Assembly (NCBI GenBank): GCA_913058245.1
Contig: CAJXQJ010000016.1
Span: 1-64,000, forward strand
Length of the DNA stretch: 64,000 bases
Source of the DNA: an uncultured Colwellia sp.
Lineage (GTDB): Bacteria > Pseudomonadota > Gammaproteobacteria > Enterobacterales > Alteromonadaceae
Direction of reading: 5' to 3'
In this document: piece by piece, positions 40,871 through 49,611 of the stretch
Position numbering within the stretch: the stretch's first letter is position 1
Layout: each line of letters opens with the position of its first letter
Position numbers and translations under genes: made by a program
Notes under the pieces: model-generated
Told to the model about the DNA's origin: nothing
Seen by the model: only the letters and a program-made list of their open reading frames with translations
The model's database searches: none

Positions 40871-43759
40871 ATGAAAATTAAATATTTAGCAGCGGCCATT
40901 GTAGCTAGCTTGACTCTCTCAGCTTGTGTTGCGACACAAAACAATCAAAATTCAACACCAGAAAGTGCAGCTGTTGAAGTAAATCAAAATAAAGTATTTA
41001 GCCAAAACTATGTTTTTAAAGAGTTAGAGAATGGTTTACGAGTACTTATTGTCAAAACGGACTACCCTGATTTAGTGTCAGTGCAAATTCCGGTTTCTGT
41101 TGGTTCTCGTGATGAAGATGAGGCAGGCCGAACTGGCTTTGCACATTTTTTCGAGCATATGATGTTCAAAGGCTCTGAAAAATTCCCACAAGATGTCTAT
41201 GCCGACTTGTTTAAAAATGCCGGCGTAGATAACGGCGCATATACCACCAATGATTATACGAATTATCACTTAGACTTTTCTAAAGATCACTTAGATAAGG
41301 TTTTAGAAATTCAAGCGGACCATTTTAAAAACCTTAAATATACTGATGCACAATTTAAAACCGAAGCTTTGACTGTTAAGGGTGAATATTTAAAAAATAA
41401 CGCCAGCCCAATTCGTAAGTTATTGGCGGCAGTTCGCAAAGAAGCTTTTGATACTCATACCTATAAGCATACAACAATGGGCTTTTTTGAAGACGTTGAA
41501 GCTATGCCTGAACAATTAGCTTACGGTGAAAAGTTCTTTAAGCAATTTTACAAACCAGAATATGTTTCACTGGTAATCGTAGGTGATGTTGAGCCAGATG
41601 CAACTATGGCCATGGTTGAGAAGCACTGGGGTAACTGGAAAAAAGGCGATTTTGTTAATGATATAGCACAAGAGCCGGCACAAACTGCACCGCGTTATGT
41701 ACATGAAAAGTTTGATGGTTTACCTGGCCATTGGTTATTAGTTTCTTATAAAGGCACTGATTGGCAACCAAAAGAGAAAGATCGTGCAGCATTAGATTTA
41801 ATTTCAGAATTGTACTTCTCTAATAACTCAGCGTTATATCAGGAATTAGTTGTTGATAAACAATTGGCGAGCCAAATGTTTAACTATAACCCTGAAACTA
41901 AAGATGCTGGTTTGCGCCATGTTTTTATTAAGGTGAATGAAGAAAAAGACTTAGCAACCGTTCGTGACGCTATTAACCGAACTTATGCGCAAGCACGTAC
42001 AGAATTAGTCTCTTCAGAAAAATTAGATAACTTAAAATCAAATTTAAAATATAGCTTTGTGAATAGCTTAGATTCATCAGAATCAATCGCATCAACGTTA
42101 GCAAGCTATATGCATTTTGAGCGTGATCCTGAAACCATAAATCACTTATATAATAGCTTTGATAATATTTCTGCTGAAGACATTAAGCGCGTTGCAAATA
42201 AATACTTTATTGACGATAACCGCACCACGGTTACCTTATCAGCATTAGATAAAATTGATGCATTTGCGCAAGAAGTTGAATTAGATGCTGCTGTTGCAAA
42301 AATTGCGGCAGATAATGCACAACCTAAAACGGCACAATTTACCGTATTAGATAAAACTAATGACTCACCTTTAATTGATGTTAATTTCTTATTTTATACA
42401 GGTGCAGCAGCAGATCCAGTCGGTAAAAAAGGAGTCGCGGCATTAACTGTACAAATGCTAACGCGTGGTGGCTCAGCAACACATACCTATAAAGATATTC
42501 AAAAAGGGCTATATCCGTTAGCGGGACGTTTTTCTTCGCAACTTGATAAAGAAATGATGTCGTTTACTGGTCGCGTCCACAAAGATAATGCCGAACAATG
42601 GTATCAGTTAATTAGTGATCAATTATTGAATCCTGGCTGGCGAGAAGATGACTTTAAACGCCTGAAAAAGGAGTTGATTGACGGTATTAAGTCGGGTTTA
42701 AAATCTTCAAATGATGAAGAGCTAGGCAAAGAAGTGCTTTATAGCGAGCTTTACCAAGGCCATGCTTATGAAAACTTTAATAGCGGCGATTTATCTGATT
42801 TAGAAACAATTACTCTTGATGATGTGAAAGCTTTTTACGCTGCACAGTTAACGCAAGCTAAGTTGCATTTAGGTATTACAGGCGCTATGCCAAGTGACTT
42901 AAAAGCACAACTAATGGCAGACTTAACCGTGTTACCTGAAGGTGATGAAAAGCGCTTAACGATTGCGAAAGCACCGGTATTAAAAGGCCATCATGCAACA
43001 ATTGTTGAGAAAAATGCACAATCAACAGCGGTTTCTTTTGGCTTTCCAATTAACACTATACGTAACGATAAAGATTGGGCGGCACTTTGGTTAGTGCGTT
43101 CATACTTTGGTGAGCACAGAAGCTCAAACAGCTATTTATACCAACAAATACGCCAAGCACGTGGAATGAACTACGGTGATTATTCTTATATTGAGTATTT
43201 CCCGCGTGGTATGTTCCAAACCAAGCCTGATGCTAACTTAGGTCGTTCAAGCCAAATTTTCCAAGTATGGTTACGTCCATTACGTTCAAACAATGACGCA
43301 CACTTTGCAACACGTGCCGCGTTATATGAGCTGGACAAGCTAATTGAAAACGGCATGAGCGAAAAAGATTTTCAAGCAACGCGTAACTACTTAACAAACT
43401 ATGCACCACAATTAGTGGCTAGCCAAGATCAACAACTAGGTTATGCACTAGATAGCGAGTTTTATCAAACAGATGAGTTTGTTAAATATGTGCGTGAACA
43501 GTTTGCTAAATTAACTTTGGCTGATGTGAATCGTGTTATTAAAGAAAACTTGCAAACGGATGATATTCACTATGTGTTTATTTCCGGTGATGGTGAAGAT
43601 ATGAAAAAGCGCCTATTGTCAGAACAAGTTTCACCGTTGAAGTATAATTCAGAGAAACCTGCTGAGTTATTAGCAACCGATAAAGTAATCGAAAGCTATA
43701 AACTCACATTGCCAGCGAAAAACGTTGAAGTAATTGCGGTTGATTCAGTATTTGAATAA
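40871..43759 (+). CDS. M16 family metallopeptidase, lipoprotein
   Basis: 962 residues. Lipoprotein signal with lipobox LSAC, acylated Cys19. The N-terminal M16 domain has the inverted zinc motif HFFEH at residues 92-96 and the downstream Glu region (FKTEALTVKGEYLKN). A second, inactive M16-like half follows from about residue 510, with the Arg/Tyr signature (RQARGMNYGDYSYIEYFPRG). This is the pitrilysin-like two-domain form found in the envelope of many Alteromonadales. Its 3' UTR carries the repeat element at 43782-43855 before a strong terminator. Confidence 0.92.
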   Translation: MKIKYLAAAIVASLTLSACVATQNNQNSTPESAAVEVNQNKVFSQNYVFKELENGLRVLIVKTDYPDLVSVQIPVSVGSRDEDEAGRTGFAHFFEHMMFKGSEKFPQDVYADLFKNAGVDNGAYTTNDYTNYHLDFSKDHLDKVLEIQADHFKNLKYTDAQFKTEALTVKGEYLKNNASPIRKLLAAVRKEAFDTHTYKHTTMGFFEDVEAMPEQLAYGEKFFKQFYKPEYVSLVIVGDVEPDATMAMVEKHWGNWKKGDFVNDIAQEPAQTAPRYVHEKFDGLPGHWLLVSYKGTDWQPKEKDRAALDLISELYFSNNSALYQELVVDKQLASQMFNYNPETKDAGLRHVFIKVNEEKDLATVRDAINRTYAQARTELVSSEKLDNLKSNLKYSFVNSLDSSESIASTLASYMHFERDPETINHLYNSFDNISAEDIKRVANKYFIDDNRTTVTLSALDKIDAFAQEVELDAAVAKIAADNAQPKTAQFTVLDKTNDSPLIDVNFLFYTGAAADPVGKKGVAALTVQMLTRGGSATHTYKDIQKGLYPLAGRFSSQLDKEMMSFTGRVHKDNAEQWYQLISDQLLNPGWREDDFKRLKKELIDGIKSGLKSSNDEELGKEVLYSELYQGHAYENFNSGDLSDLETITLDDVKAFYAAQLTQAKLHLGITGAMPSDLKAQLMADLTVLPEGDEKRLTIAKAPVLKGHHATIVEKNAQSTAVSFGFPINTIRNDKDWAALWLVRSYFGEHRSSNSYLYQQIRQARGMNYGDYSYIEYFPRGMFQTKPDANLGRSSQIFQVWLRPLRSNNDAHFATRAALYELDKLIENGMSEKDFQATRNYLTNYAPQLVASQDQQLGYALDSEFYQTDEFVKYVREQFAKLTLADVNRVIKENLQTDDIHYVFISGDGEDMKKRLLSEQVSPLKYNSEKPAELLATDKVIESYKLTLPAKNVEVIAVDSVFE

Positions 43760-43781
43760 GTAGTATGTCGAATGATCACCA

Positions 43782-43855
43782 TTTCACAAATGTGTGACCG
43801 TGACATTGCTGATATTTAGGTAGGTACTTAGTTTTAGTCTGGAAAAAAACTGACC
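43782..43855 (+). repeat. 3'-UTR element, copy B
   Basis: It runs from TTTCACA to AAAAACTGACC and is homologous to 35503-35577 (minus). Hairpin TCACA-AATG-TGTGA keeps the stem of copy A while all four loop bases differ. It lies 22 bases after the M16 stop and 16 bases before the terminator at 43872-43898, in the sense orientation. The repeated position suggests a structured RNA segment of the 3' UTR. Confidence 0.75.
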
Positions 43856-43871
43856 TAATACCTTATTTATA

Positions 43872-43898
43872 AACACCACGCTTGTCGTGGTGTTTTTA
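43872..43898 (+). terminator. Intrinsic terminator after the M16 peptidase gene
   Basis: AACACCACG (43872-43880), loop CTTGT, CGTGGTGTT (43886-43894) with a T run to 43897. It ends the M16 transcript after the 3'-UTR element. Confidence 0.92.
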
Positions 43899-43981
43899 TA
43901 TCTAACGTATTAAAATGTTCAATTAACGTTAATCACTTTATGTGAGCAATAACTTTTGTTCATCAATTATTCAGCTTGAGT

Positions 43982-43990
43982 TGGTATGAT
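43982..43990 (+). promoter_or_regulatory. Candidate extended -10 promoter of the OmpA-like lipoprotein gene
   Basis: TGGTATGAT fits an extended -10 (TGnTATAAT) about 34 bases before the start codon at 44024. A perfect 12-bp palindrome, ATTAACGTTAAT, lies upstream at 43922-43933 and might be an operator. Confidence 0.35.
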
Positions 43991-44023
43991 GACAACAAAG
44001 CTAATCTCTTTAGGATATTTATC

Positions 44024-44677
44024 ATGCAGTTAAATAAATCCACGTTATCACTTAAAAAAACATTTATGGCATCGCTTATTACCCTTTCATTGGCAATTAC
44101 CGGCTGTGCTAGTACCAATGCAGAAAAAGGTGCGGCAATAGGCGCTATTACTGGTGCGGTGTTAGGTAAATCAACCAGCAACCATAAAAATAAACGCGCC
44201 GTTTGGGGCGCAGCTATTGGTGCTATTGCAGGAGCGGCCATTGGTGATTATATGGATAAGCAAGAGCAAGAATTTCGTGATGAGTTAGCTGGCTCAGGAA
44301 TAGAAGTAGTGAGGGAAGGCGATAATTTACGTTTAATTATGCCTGCCAATATAACTTTTGCTACAGGTCAGGCTTACATAACGTCAGGTTTTTACAATAC
44401 TTTGGACGACATTGCCCGCGTATTAAACAAGTATGAGAAAACTCTATTAAGTATTGAAGGTCATACTGACAGCCAAGGTGCAGAGCAATTCAACCAGAAT
44501 TTGTCTGAACAACGTGCCGGCAGTGTTAAGCAATATTTAACCAATAAAGACATTATTGCTAGCCGTTTAAAAACCATTGGCTATGGTGAAACACGCTCTA
44601 TTGCCGATAATGCCACTGCTAACGGTCGAGCGCTTAATCGTCGAGTTGAAATTCAGATCATTCCTAATCAAGCCTAA
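44024..44677 (+). CDS. OmpA-family lipoprotein with glycine zipper
   Basis: 218 residues. Lipobox ITGC, giving an acylated N-terminal Cys. A glycine-zipper region follows (GAAIGAITGAVLG and GAAIGAIAGAAIGDYMDKQ), then a C-terminal OmpA peptidoglycan-binding domain (ITFATGQAYIT, IEGHTDSQGAEQFNQNLSEQRA, GYGETRSIADN...NRRVEIQI). Known as a YiaD-like architecture; it ties the envelope to peptidoglycan. I choose ATG 44024, preceded by AGGA; an upstream ATG at 43976 would add 16 residues that spoil the signal peptide. Confidence 0.9.
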   Translation: MQLNKSTLSLKKTFMASLITLSLAITGCASTNAEKGAAIGAITGAVLGKSTSNHKNKRAVWGAAIGAIAGAAIGDYMDKQEQEFRDELAGSGIEVVREGDNLRLIMPANITFATGQAYITSGFYNTLDDIARVLNKYEKTLLSIEGHTDSQGAEQFNQNLSEQRAGSVKQYLTNKDIIASRLKTIGYGETRSIADNATANGRALNRRVEIQIIPNQA

Positions 44678-44703
44678 GTTGAAAGCTTAATAAAACCTTG
44701 AAA

Positions 44704-44733
44704 ATACCGCGAAAAAAATCGCGGTATTTTTTT
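44704..44733 (+). terminator. Intrinsic terminator after the OmpA-like lipoprotein gene
   Basis: ATACCGCG (44704-44711), A-rich loop, CGCGGTAT (44720-44727), T run to 44733. It isolates the next operon. Confidence 0.92.
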
Positions 44734-44778
44734 ATCCATTCCATCGCTCTTCACTAAATTCTCGTTCATAGCCGACAC

Positions 44779-44818
44779 TGTTCGCACATCAAGTTTTGCG
44801 AACACGTACTTGTTCGCA
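44779..44818 (+). promoter_or_regulatory. Candidate activator (UAS) sites for the sigma-54 regulator
   Basis: TGTTCGCA at 44779-44786, its inverse TGCGAACA at 44797-44804 (10-base spacer), and TGTTCGCA again at 44811-44818. The two direct copies are both TGTTCGCACA and lie 32 bases apart, about three helical turns. The group sits 46-85 bases before the GG of the sigma-54 core, where NtrC-family activators bind. Confidence 0.65.
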
Positions 44819-44846
44819 CAAGCATGAGTTATATTTTTTATATAAA

Positions 44847-44859
44847 TATCAATGAATTA
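44847..44859 (+). promoter_or_regulatory. IHF-site match
   Basis: TATCAATGAATTA fits the IHF consensus WATCAANNNNTTR at every position, with an AT-rich tract on its left (44831-44845). It lies between the activator sites and the sigma-54 core, where IHF bends DNA at such promoters. Confidence 0.6.
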
Positions 44860-44863
44860 TGTT

Positions 44864-44881
44864 TTGGCATTGTTTGTGCTT
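44864..44881 (+). promoter_or_regulatory. Candidate sigma-54 (-24/-12) promoter
   Basis: TTGGCAT-N-GTGCTT: invariant GG at 44866-44867 and GC at 44878-44879, exactly ten bases apart. It matches YTGGCACG-N4-TTGCW with a few changes. Transcription should start near 44891, leaving about 40 bases of leader before ATG 44934. Confidence 0.6.
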
Positions 44882-44933
44882 TATCGTCTAGTAAAGCACC
44901 CCTCATATGACAATAAGTTTCAGGGAAAAGAAA

Positions 44934-46208
44934 ATGTTAAAAGATACTTCTGGTCAAGATGTACAGATTGCTCAAACGGGCAAAAAAAAATCACTGATAA
45001 TTAAAGTGGCAATTGCAACGTTGGCAGTAGCAGCTATAGGTTTCTATATTGCACCTAAATTTAACAATATGTTTAGCTCAGATATGGCTATCTCGAAAGA
45101 GCGTTTACGTTTTGCTGTGGTAGAAAAAGGTAACTTGCAGAGAGACATTGGTGTGCAAGGCCGTATTGTTGCTGCCAATAGCCCAACGCTATACGCGACG
45201 GCTCCTGGTATTGTCAGCTTATTTGTTAAGGCCGGTGACACAGTTACTGAGAATCAAAAACTAGCTGAAGTTGATAGCCCACAGTTGAAAAACCAATATG
45301 AACAAGAATTGGCAACACTCGAGCAACTAGAATTAGCAGTTGGCCGCCAACGTATTGAAATGAAAACTACGCAGTTAAATAACCAGCAAACCATAGAAAT
45401 GTCAGCGGTAAATTTAGAGGCTGCAAAGGTGAATAAAGACCGTGCTGTCACCAGCATCAAAGATTCACTGATAAGTAAAAAAGAATATGAAGAAAAAGTG
45501 GCAGAGTTTAAACGCGCAAGTTTATCGCATGCACATGCTAAGCAAAGTTTTGATTTGCAAAAAGAGAGCATGGAATTTGAATTAAAAACCCGTCAATCAC
45601 AGCTTAATCGTCAGCAGTTTGTTGTTAATGACCTACAACGACAAGTGAACGAACTAACCTTATTCGCGCCAACTGATGGCATTATCGGTAGTGTCAATAT
45701 TCGCGAAAAAGACAGCGTTGCAAGTAATACCTCATTAATCACGGTTATTGATTTAAGCGCTTTCGAAGTAGAGGTGAATATTCCTGAAAGCTTTGCTGAT
45801 GATCTAGGTGTTGGCTTAGCGTCAGAAATTAGCTTTAACGGTGAGAAGCATGATGGCCAATTAGTGGCTATTTCCCCTGAAGTGACTAATGGACAAGTTG
45901 TTGGACGCTTACGTTTTAATGCTGAAACAGTCGCAAGTTTGCGTCAAAACCAGCGTGTTAGTGCTCGTATCTTAATTGAATCAAAAGAAAATATTTTAAA
46001 AGTTCGCCGTGGTGCATTTGTTGAAAGTGGCGGTGGGCGAATCATTTATCAAGTAAATGGCAGCAATGCAACACGCCAGAAGGTCACTTTAGGTGCCCGC
46101 AGTATTGGCGAAATTGAGGTGGTATCTGGCTTAAATGCTGGTGATGAAATTGTTATCTCAAGCATTGATGTCTTCAATAATCGCGAACAAATCTATCTGA
46201 CTAATTAG
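44934..46208 (+). CDS. Periplasmic adaptor (HlyD/MacA-like) of an ABC export system
   Basis: 424 residues. One N-terminal transmembrane helix (SLIIKVAIATLAVAAIGFYIAP), a lipoyl/barrel-sandwich part (YATAPGIVSLFVKAGDTVTENQKLAEVDSP), a coiled-coil hairpin (~residues 105-225) and beta-barrel/proximal domains (ATDGI-like LFAPTDGIIGSVNIREKDSVASNTSLITVIDL). It joins an inner-membrane ABC unit to an outer-membrane channel. ATG 44934 is preferred because AGGGAAAAG lies just upstream; ATG 44907 would add nine residues without such a site. Followed after 11 bases by the ATPase gene. The sigma-54 promoter lies upstream. Confidence 0.9.
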   Translation: MLKDTSGQDVQIAQTGKKKSLIIKVAIATLAVAAIGFYIAPKFNNMFSSDMAISKERLRFAVVEKGNLQRDIGVQGRIVAANSPTLYATAPGIVSLFVKAGDTVTENQKLAEVDSPQLKNQYEQELATLEQLELAVGRQRIEMKTTQLNNQQTIEMSAVNLEAAKVNKDRAVTSIKDSLISKKEYEEKVAEFKRASLSHAHAKQSFDLQKESMEFELKTRQSQLNRQQFVVNDLQRQVNELTLFAPTDGIIGSVNIREKDSVASNTSLITVIDLSAFEVEVNIPESFADDLGVGLASEISFNGEKHDGQLVAISPEVTNGQVVGRLRFNAETVASLRQNQRVSARILIESKENILKVRRGAFVESGGGRIIYQVNGSNATRQKVTLGARSIGEIEVVSGLNAGDEIVISSIDVFNNREQIYLTN

Positions 46209-46219
46209 GAGAAAAACAA

Positions 46220-46921
46220 ATGTTAAGAATGGAAAATGTCAGCAAAATATATCGTACAGAATTAGTAGAAACACATGCCTTACGTAAGGTGGATTTACAT
46301 ATTAAAAGTGGTGAATTTGTTTCCGTTACCGGCCCTTCAGGCTCAGGGAAAACAACCTTTTTAAATTTAGCCGGCGCATTAGAAACCTTCGAAGAAGGCG
46401 ATTATTTTCTAGATGGCCAAAACGTGAAAGGACTCAGTGATGACAAACTATCAGAAATTCGAAATCAAAAAATCGGATTTATTTTTCAAAGCTTTAATCT
46501 TTTGCCTGATTTACCCCTCTTTGACAATGTTGATGTTCCATTACGTTACCGGGGTATGAGTGCAAAAGAACGCAAAGAACGTATTGAGCATGCACTTGAA
46601 ACTGTTGGTTTAGCATCTCGTATGCAGCATTTACCAACGCAGCTTTCTGGTGGACAACAACAACGTGTAGCCATTGCTCGTGCTATCGCTGGTGACCCAT
46701 TATTTTTGTTGGCTGATGAACCAACCGGTAATTTAGATTCATTAATGGCACAGCAAGTCATGGAGCTTTTAGAAGATATTAATAGCAAAGGCACTACCAT
46801 TATTATGGTGACCCATGACGACCAACTAGCTCGTCGTGCCCATCGTAATATTCAAATTTTTGATGGCCAAGTCAGTGATATTGAAAAGTCAGTTGCTGAT
46901 GATGTTATTCGTAGCGCATAG
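46220..46921 (+). CDS. ABC transporter ATPase (MacB/LolD type)
   Basis: 233 residues. Walker A GPSGSGKTTF, Q-loop FIFQSFNLLPDLPLFDNV, signature LSGGQQQRVAIARAI, Walker B LFLLADEPTGNLDS and H-loop VTHDDQ are all intact. The family (type VII ABC) couples ATP hydrolysis to mechanotransmission by FtsX-type permeases for lipoprotein or peptide export. It lies between the adaptor and two permease genes with 9-11 base gaps, so one operon. Confidence 0.95.
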   Translation: MLRMENVSKIYRTELVETHALRKVDLHIKSGEFVSVTGPSGSGKTTFLNLAGALETFEEGDYFLDGQNVKGLSDDKLSEIRNQKIGFIFQSFNLLPDLPLFDNVDVPLRYRGMSAKERKERIEHALETVGLASRMQHLPTQLSGGQQQRVAIARAIAGDPLFLLADEPTGNLDSLMAQQVMELLEDINSKGTTIIMVTHDDQLARRAHRNIQIFDGQVSDIEKSVADDVIRSA

Positions 46922-46930
46922 GAGTTAATC

Positions 46931-48289
46931 ATGTTCAGTTATAATTTTCAGTTAGCGCTGAAAAGTTTGAAAGAACGACCTGCGCTAACCTTGCTCACCA
47001 TTCTCGCAATAGCCACGGGCTTAGGGTTATATACGACAGTAAAAACCATGAGTTATCAAAGTAGCCAAGTACCACTGGCGCATAAAAGTAAAAATATTTT
47101 TTTACTACAAATGGATAACCGTGAAATTACTGCTGATGCGGTAGAGCATCAAGCGCGTATGGTTGACACTACCTATAAAGATACATTAAACCTAATGCAG
47201 CTTGAAATGCCGGGCGTAAAGCAAAGTTTTAATTGGTCTACCTATGGTATTTTAAATGTTGAAGATGAAAACATTAATCCGTTGCAAACCACCGCTGCTG
47301 TGGTGAATAGCACCTTTTTCACTATGTTTGAAACACCATTTCTTTATGGAAATGGTTGGGATAAAGCCACTGAAGAAGGTGGTGAAGCAGTTATTATTAT
47401 TAGTAAGTTAATGAATGATAAGCTTTTTGGTGGCCGTAATAGCGTTGGTGAAAGCGTTCGTATCAACACCCATGTTTTGAAAATTATTGGTGTTTTAGAT
47501 ACTTGGTATTTAAACAGCAAATTTTACAACCGTAGTTTTTGGCCGGGTTATCCTGATAATTTCTTTATTCCTTATACTTTTGCAATGGATAACAATCTGC
47601 CACGCAGTGCTGGCTTTGATTGTTGGGCTGCTAATGCAGACATTTCTCGTTCGTTTCGTACTGAGAATAAAGGCCGCTTAATTAACTCTGAATGTGCGTG
47701 GGTAACGTTTTGGGCAGAAGTACCTGAAGCAAAAGTTACAGATTATCGTCAGCAAATTATGAGTTATATGGAGAGTGAAAAAGCCTTAGGGCGCTTCCCA
47801 CGGGAATTAGAAATGTACTTAACAAACCTCAACGATCAATATAATTATGTTAATGGTCGTAACCAGTTTCTTAATACTTTCTCTGTATTAGCGACACTAT
47901 TTTTTGCCGTATGTTTACTAAATGCGGTCGGGATTTTACTGGCTAAATTTATGCGCCGTAAAAAGGAAGTCAGTTTACGTCGAGCTTTAGGTGCGAAAAA
48001 GAAGACTATTATCATGCAACATTTACTTGAGGTGATCATTATTGGTTTCTTAGGCGGAGTGCTTGGTATTGTTATTTCTTACTTTGGCTTGCAGGGAATG
48101 TTGAATATTCGTATTTATTCATCGGATTACACAGTACGTGTTGAAGATATTCAGCCGTTATTTCAATTAAATTGGGTGATGATAGGTAATGCCTTTGCAA
48201 CAGGTATTGTATGCACCATAGTCGCCAGTATTTATCCCATTTGGCGCCTCTGTAATGTGCCGCCTGCTAGCCAATTGAAATCACAATAA
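46931..48289 (+). CDS. FtsX/MacB-type ABC permease, first
   Basis: 452 residues: an N-terminal transmembrane helix (PALTLLTILAIATGLGLYTTVKTM), a large periplasmic MacB_PCD domain (~45-310), then three C-terminal helices of the FtsX domain with the coupling segment KKEVSLRRALGAKKKTI before them. The periplasmic domain is unusually aromatic (SKFYNRSFWPGYPDNFFIPY, DCWAANADI). It probably pairs with the next permease. Cargo unknown. Confidence 0.9.
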   Translation: MFSYNFQLALKSLKERPALTLLTILAIATGLGLYTTVKTMSYQSSQVPLAHKSKNIFLLQMDNREITADAVEHQARMVDTTYKDTLNLMQLEMPGVKQSFNWSTYGILNVEDENINPLQTTAAVVNSTFFTMFETPFLYGNGWDKATEEGGEAVIIISKLMNDKLFGGRNSVGESVRINTHVLKIIGVLDTWYLNSKFYNRSFWPGYPDNFFIPYTFAMDNNLPRSAGFDCWAANADISRSFRTENKGRLINSECAWVTFWAEVPEAKVTDYRQQIMSYMESEKALGRFPRELEMYLTNLNDQYNYVNGRNQFLNTFSVLATLFFAVCLLNAVGILLAKFMRRKKEVSLRRALGAKKKTIIMQHLLEVIIIGFLGGVLGIVISYFGLQGMLNIRIYSSDYTVRVEDIQPLFQLNWVMIGNAFATGIVCTIVASIYPIWRLCNVPPASQLKSQ

Positions 48290-48299
48290 GGAGAAAAAC

Positions 48300-49517
48300 A
48301 TGGATATTAAACCTATTTTTCTTGGATTGAAGCAAAATAAATTTATGGCAATGTTGATGATAATTCAAATTGCTTTCACTATGGGGGTACTAAGTAGCTC
48401 TGTATTAGTTGCCACGACAACATTACAAGAGTGGAATGTACCTTCAGGTATCCCACATAACGATATCGTTCGTATTTCACCAGAATTTTTTGATGATAAT
48501 CAAGATGTTGGTCAAGCAATGTTTAATGATCTTAAACGAGTGAAAGACATTCCTGCTGTTATCAATGCCGCACCATCAAATGCAGTGCCTTTCACTGCTG
48601 AAAATATGATCGATGTCTATTTAGCAACAGAGGAAGACGCACAAGGTTTTAAAACCGTGGTATTTGAGTCAGACGAGCAGATTATTGATGTATTACAACT
48701 TTCCTTGATTGATGGTCGCTTAATTACCGCCAGTGATGTTGTAAAGGGTGAAATTGATTCAACACCACAAAGTGCATCTGAAGTGATGATCAGCCAAGAC
48801 ATGGCGAAAGTTTTATTTGGTGATGATTCAGCTATAGGTAAAACTATATGGTTAGCGAAAAGTGCCGACCCAGTAAAGGTTATTGGTGTTTATAGTAACT
48901 TTATGACTGGTGAACGATTAAATGGTCGTGGTAAATCGTATCATTCAATTATTCGCCCTCAGGTTAAGTGGAGTCTAAACCAACAGCCGCATTATCTAAT
49001 GCGAGTAGAACCAGGTACAGCTGTGGCGTTGCTGGAAGATATTATCGACGTATTTTACTTAGAACGTGGTCGTTATATTAATTCAAGTGAACTATTAAAA
49101 CGCACACAAAAGCGTATGTATGATGGTCGAGGCAGCCGCGCGTTAACTTTCTTAGTCTTGAGTTTAGTCTTATTAATTATTACCGGCTTAGGTATAACAG
49201 GGTTAACCGCTTTTCAAGTGACACAAAAACGTAAGCAAATAGGCACTCGCCGTGCGTTAGGTGCTAAGAAAAGCGATATTATGCGCTACTTTTTGACTGA
49301 AAACAGTGTCTTAACTTTAATCGGACTTGTCATAGGTGTTGCAGTAACTTTGTCGATTACCTTTGAATTATCAGAGCAAGCAGGACAAAACTTTTTCAAT
49401 TTAGGCGTGCTATTAATGACTGCACTGTTACTTTGGGTAGTGAATATATTAGCGGTTTGGTTTCCAGCTAAGCGTGCCGCCAATATCGCCCCAGCGATCG
49501 TAACGCGTGGTGCATAA
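48300..49517 (+). CDS. FtsX/MacB-type ABC permease, second
   Basis: 405 residues with the same layout: one N-terminal helix (FMAMLMIIQIAFTMGVLSSSVLVA), a periplasmic MacB_PCD domain (~50-270), and an FtsX domain with QVTQKRKQIGTRRALGAKKSDIM and three C-terminal helices. It is only distantly like the first permease, so the pair is likely a heterodimer. It follows after 10 bases. The last transporter gene; a long inverted repeat separates it from the regulator gene. Confidence 0.9.
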   Translation: MDIKPIFLGLKQNKFMAMLMIIQIAFTMGVLSSSVLVATTTLQEWNVPSGIPHNDIVRISPEFFDDNQDVGQAMFNDLKRVKDIPAVINAAPSNAVPFTAENMIDVYLATEEDAQGFKTVVFESDEQIIDVLQLSLIDGRLITASDVVKGEIDSTPQSASEVMISQDMAKVLFGDDSAIGKTIWLAKSADPVKVIGVYSNFMTGERLNGRGKSYHSIIRPQVKWSLNQQPHYLMRVEPGTAVALLEDIIDVFYLERGRYINSSELLKRTQKRMYDGRGSRALTFLVLSLVLLIITGLGITGLTAFQVTQKRKQIGTRRALGAKKSDIMRYFLTENSVLTLIGLVIGVAVTLSITFELSEQAGQNFFNLGVLLMTALLLWVVNILAVWFPAKRAANIAPAIVTRGA

Positions 49518-49527
49518 TGTTATTACT

Positions 49528-49571
49528 ATGTAGCTTAACTTATCTGATTGAATTTTAAAGTTAAGCTACAT
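49528..49571. promoter_or_regulatory. 14-bp perfect inverted repeat between transporter and regulator genes
   Basis: ATGTAGCTTAACTT (49528-49541) and AAGTTAAGCTACAT (49558-49571), a perfect match with a 16-base loop. It starts 11 bases after the permease stop and ends 40 bases before the regulator start. No T run follows, so it is more likely an mRNA hairpin or operator that sets the regulator-to-transporter ratio than a full terminator. Confidence 0.5.
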
Positions 49572-49611
49572 GCGTTAACATCAAGCTGTAAGAAAAATCG
49601 AAAGGAATGAA

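Noticed and set aside
43782-43800. CRP-like site within the 3'-UTR element
   Set aside because: The halves are TCACA-n4-TGTGA, opposite to the CRP order (TGTGA-n6-TCACA), and the element lies after genes, not before them.
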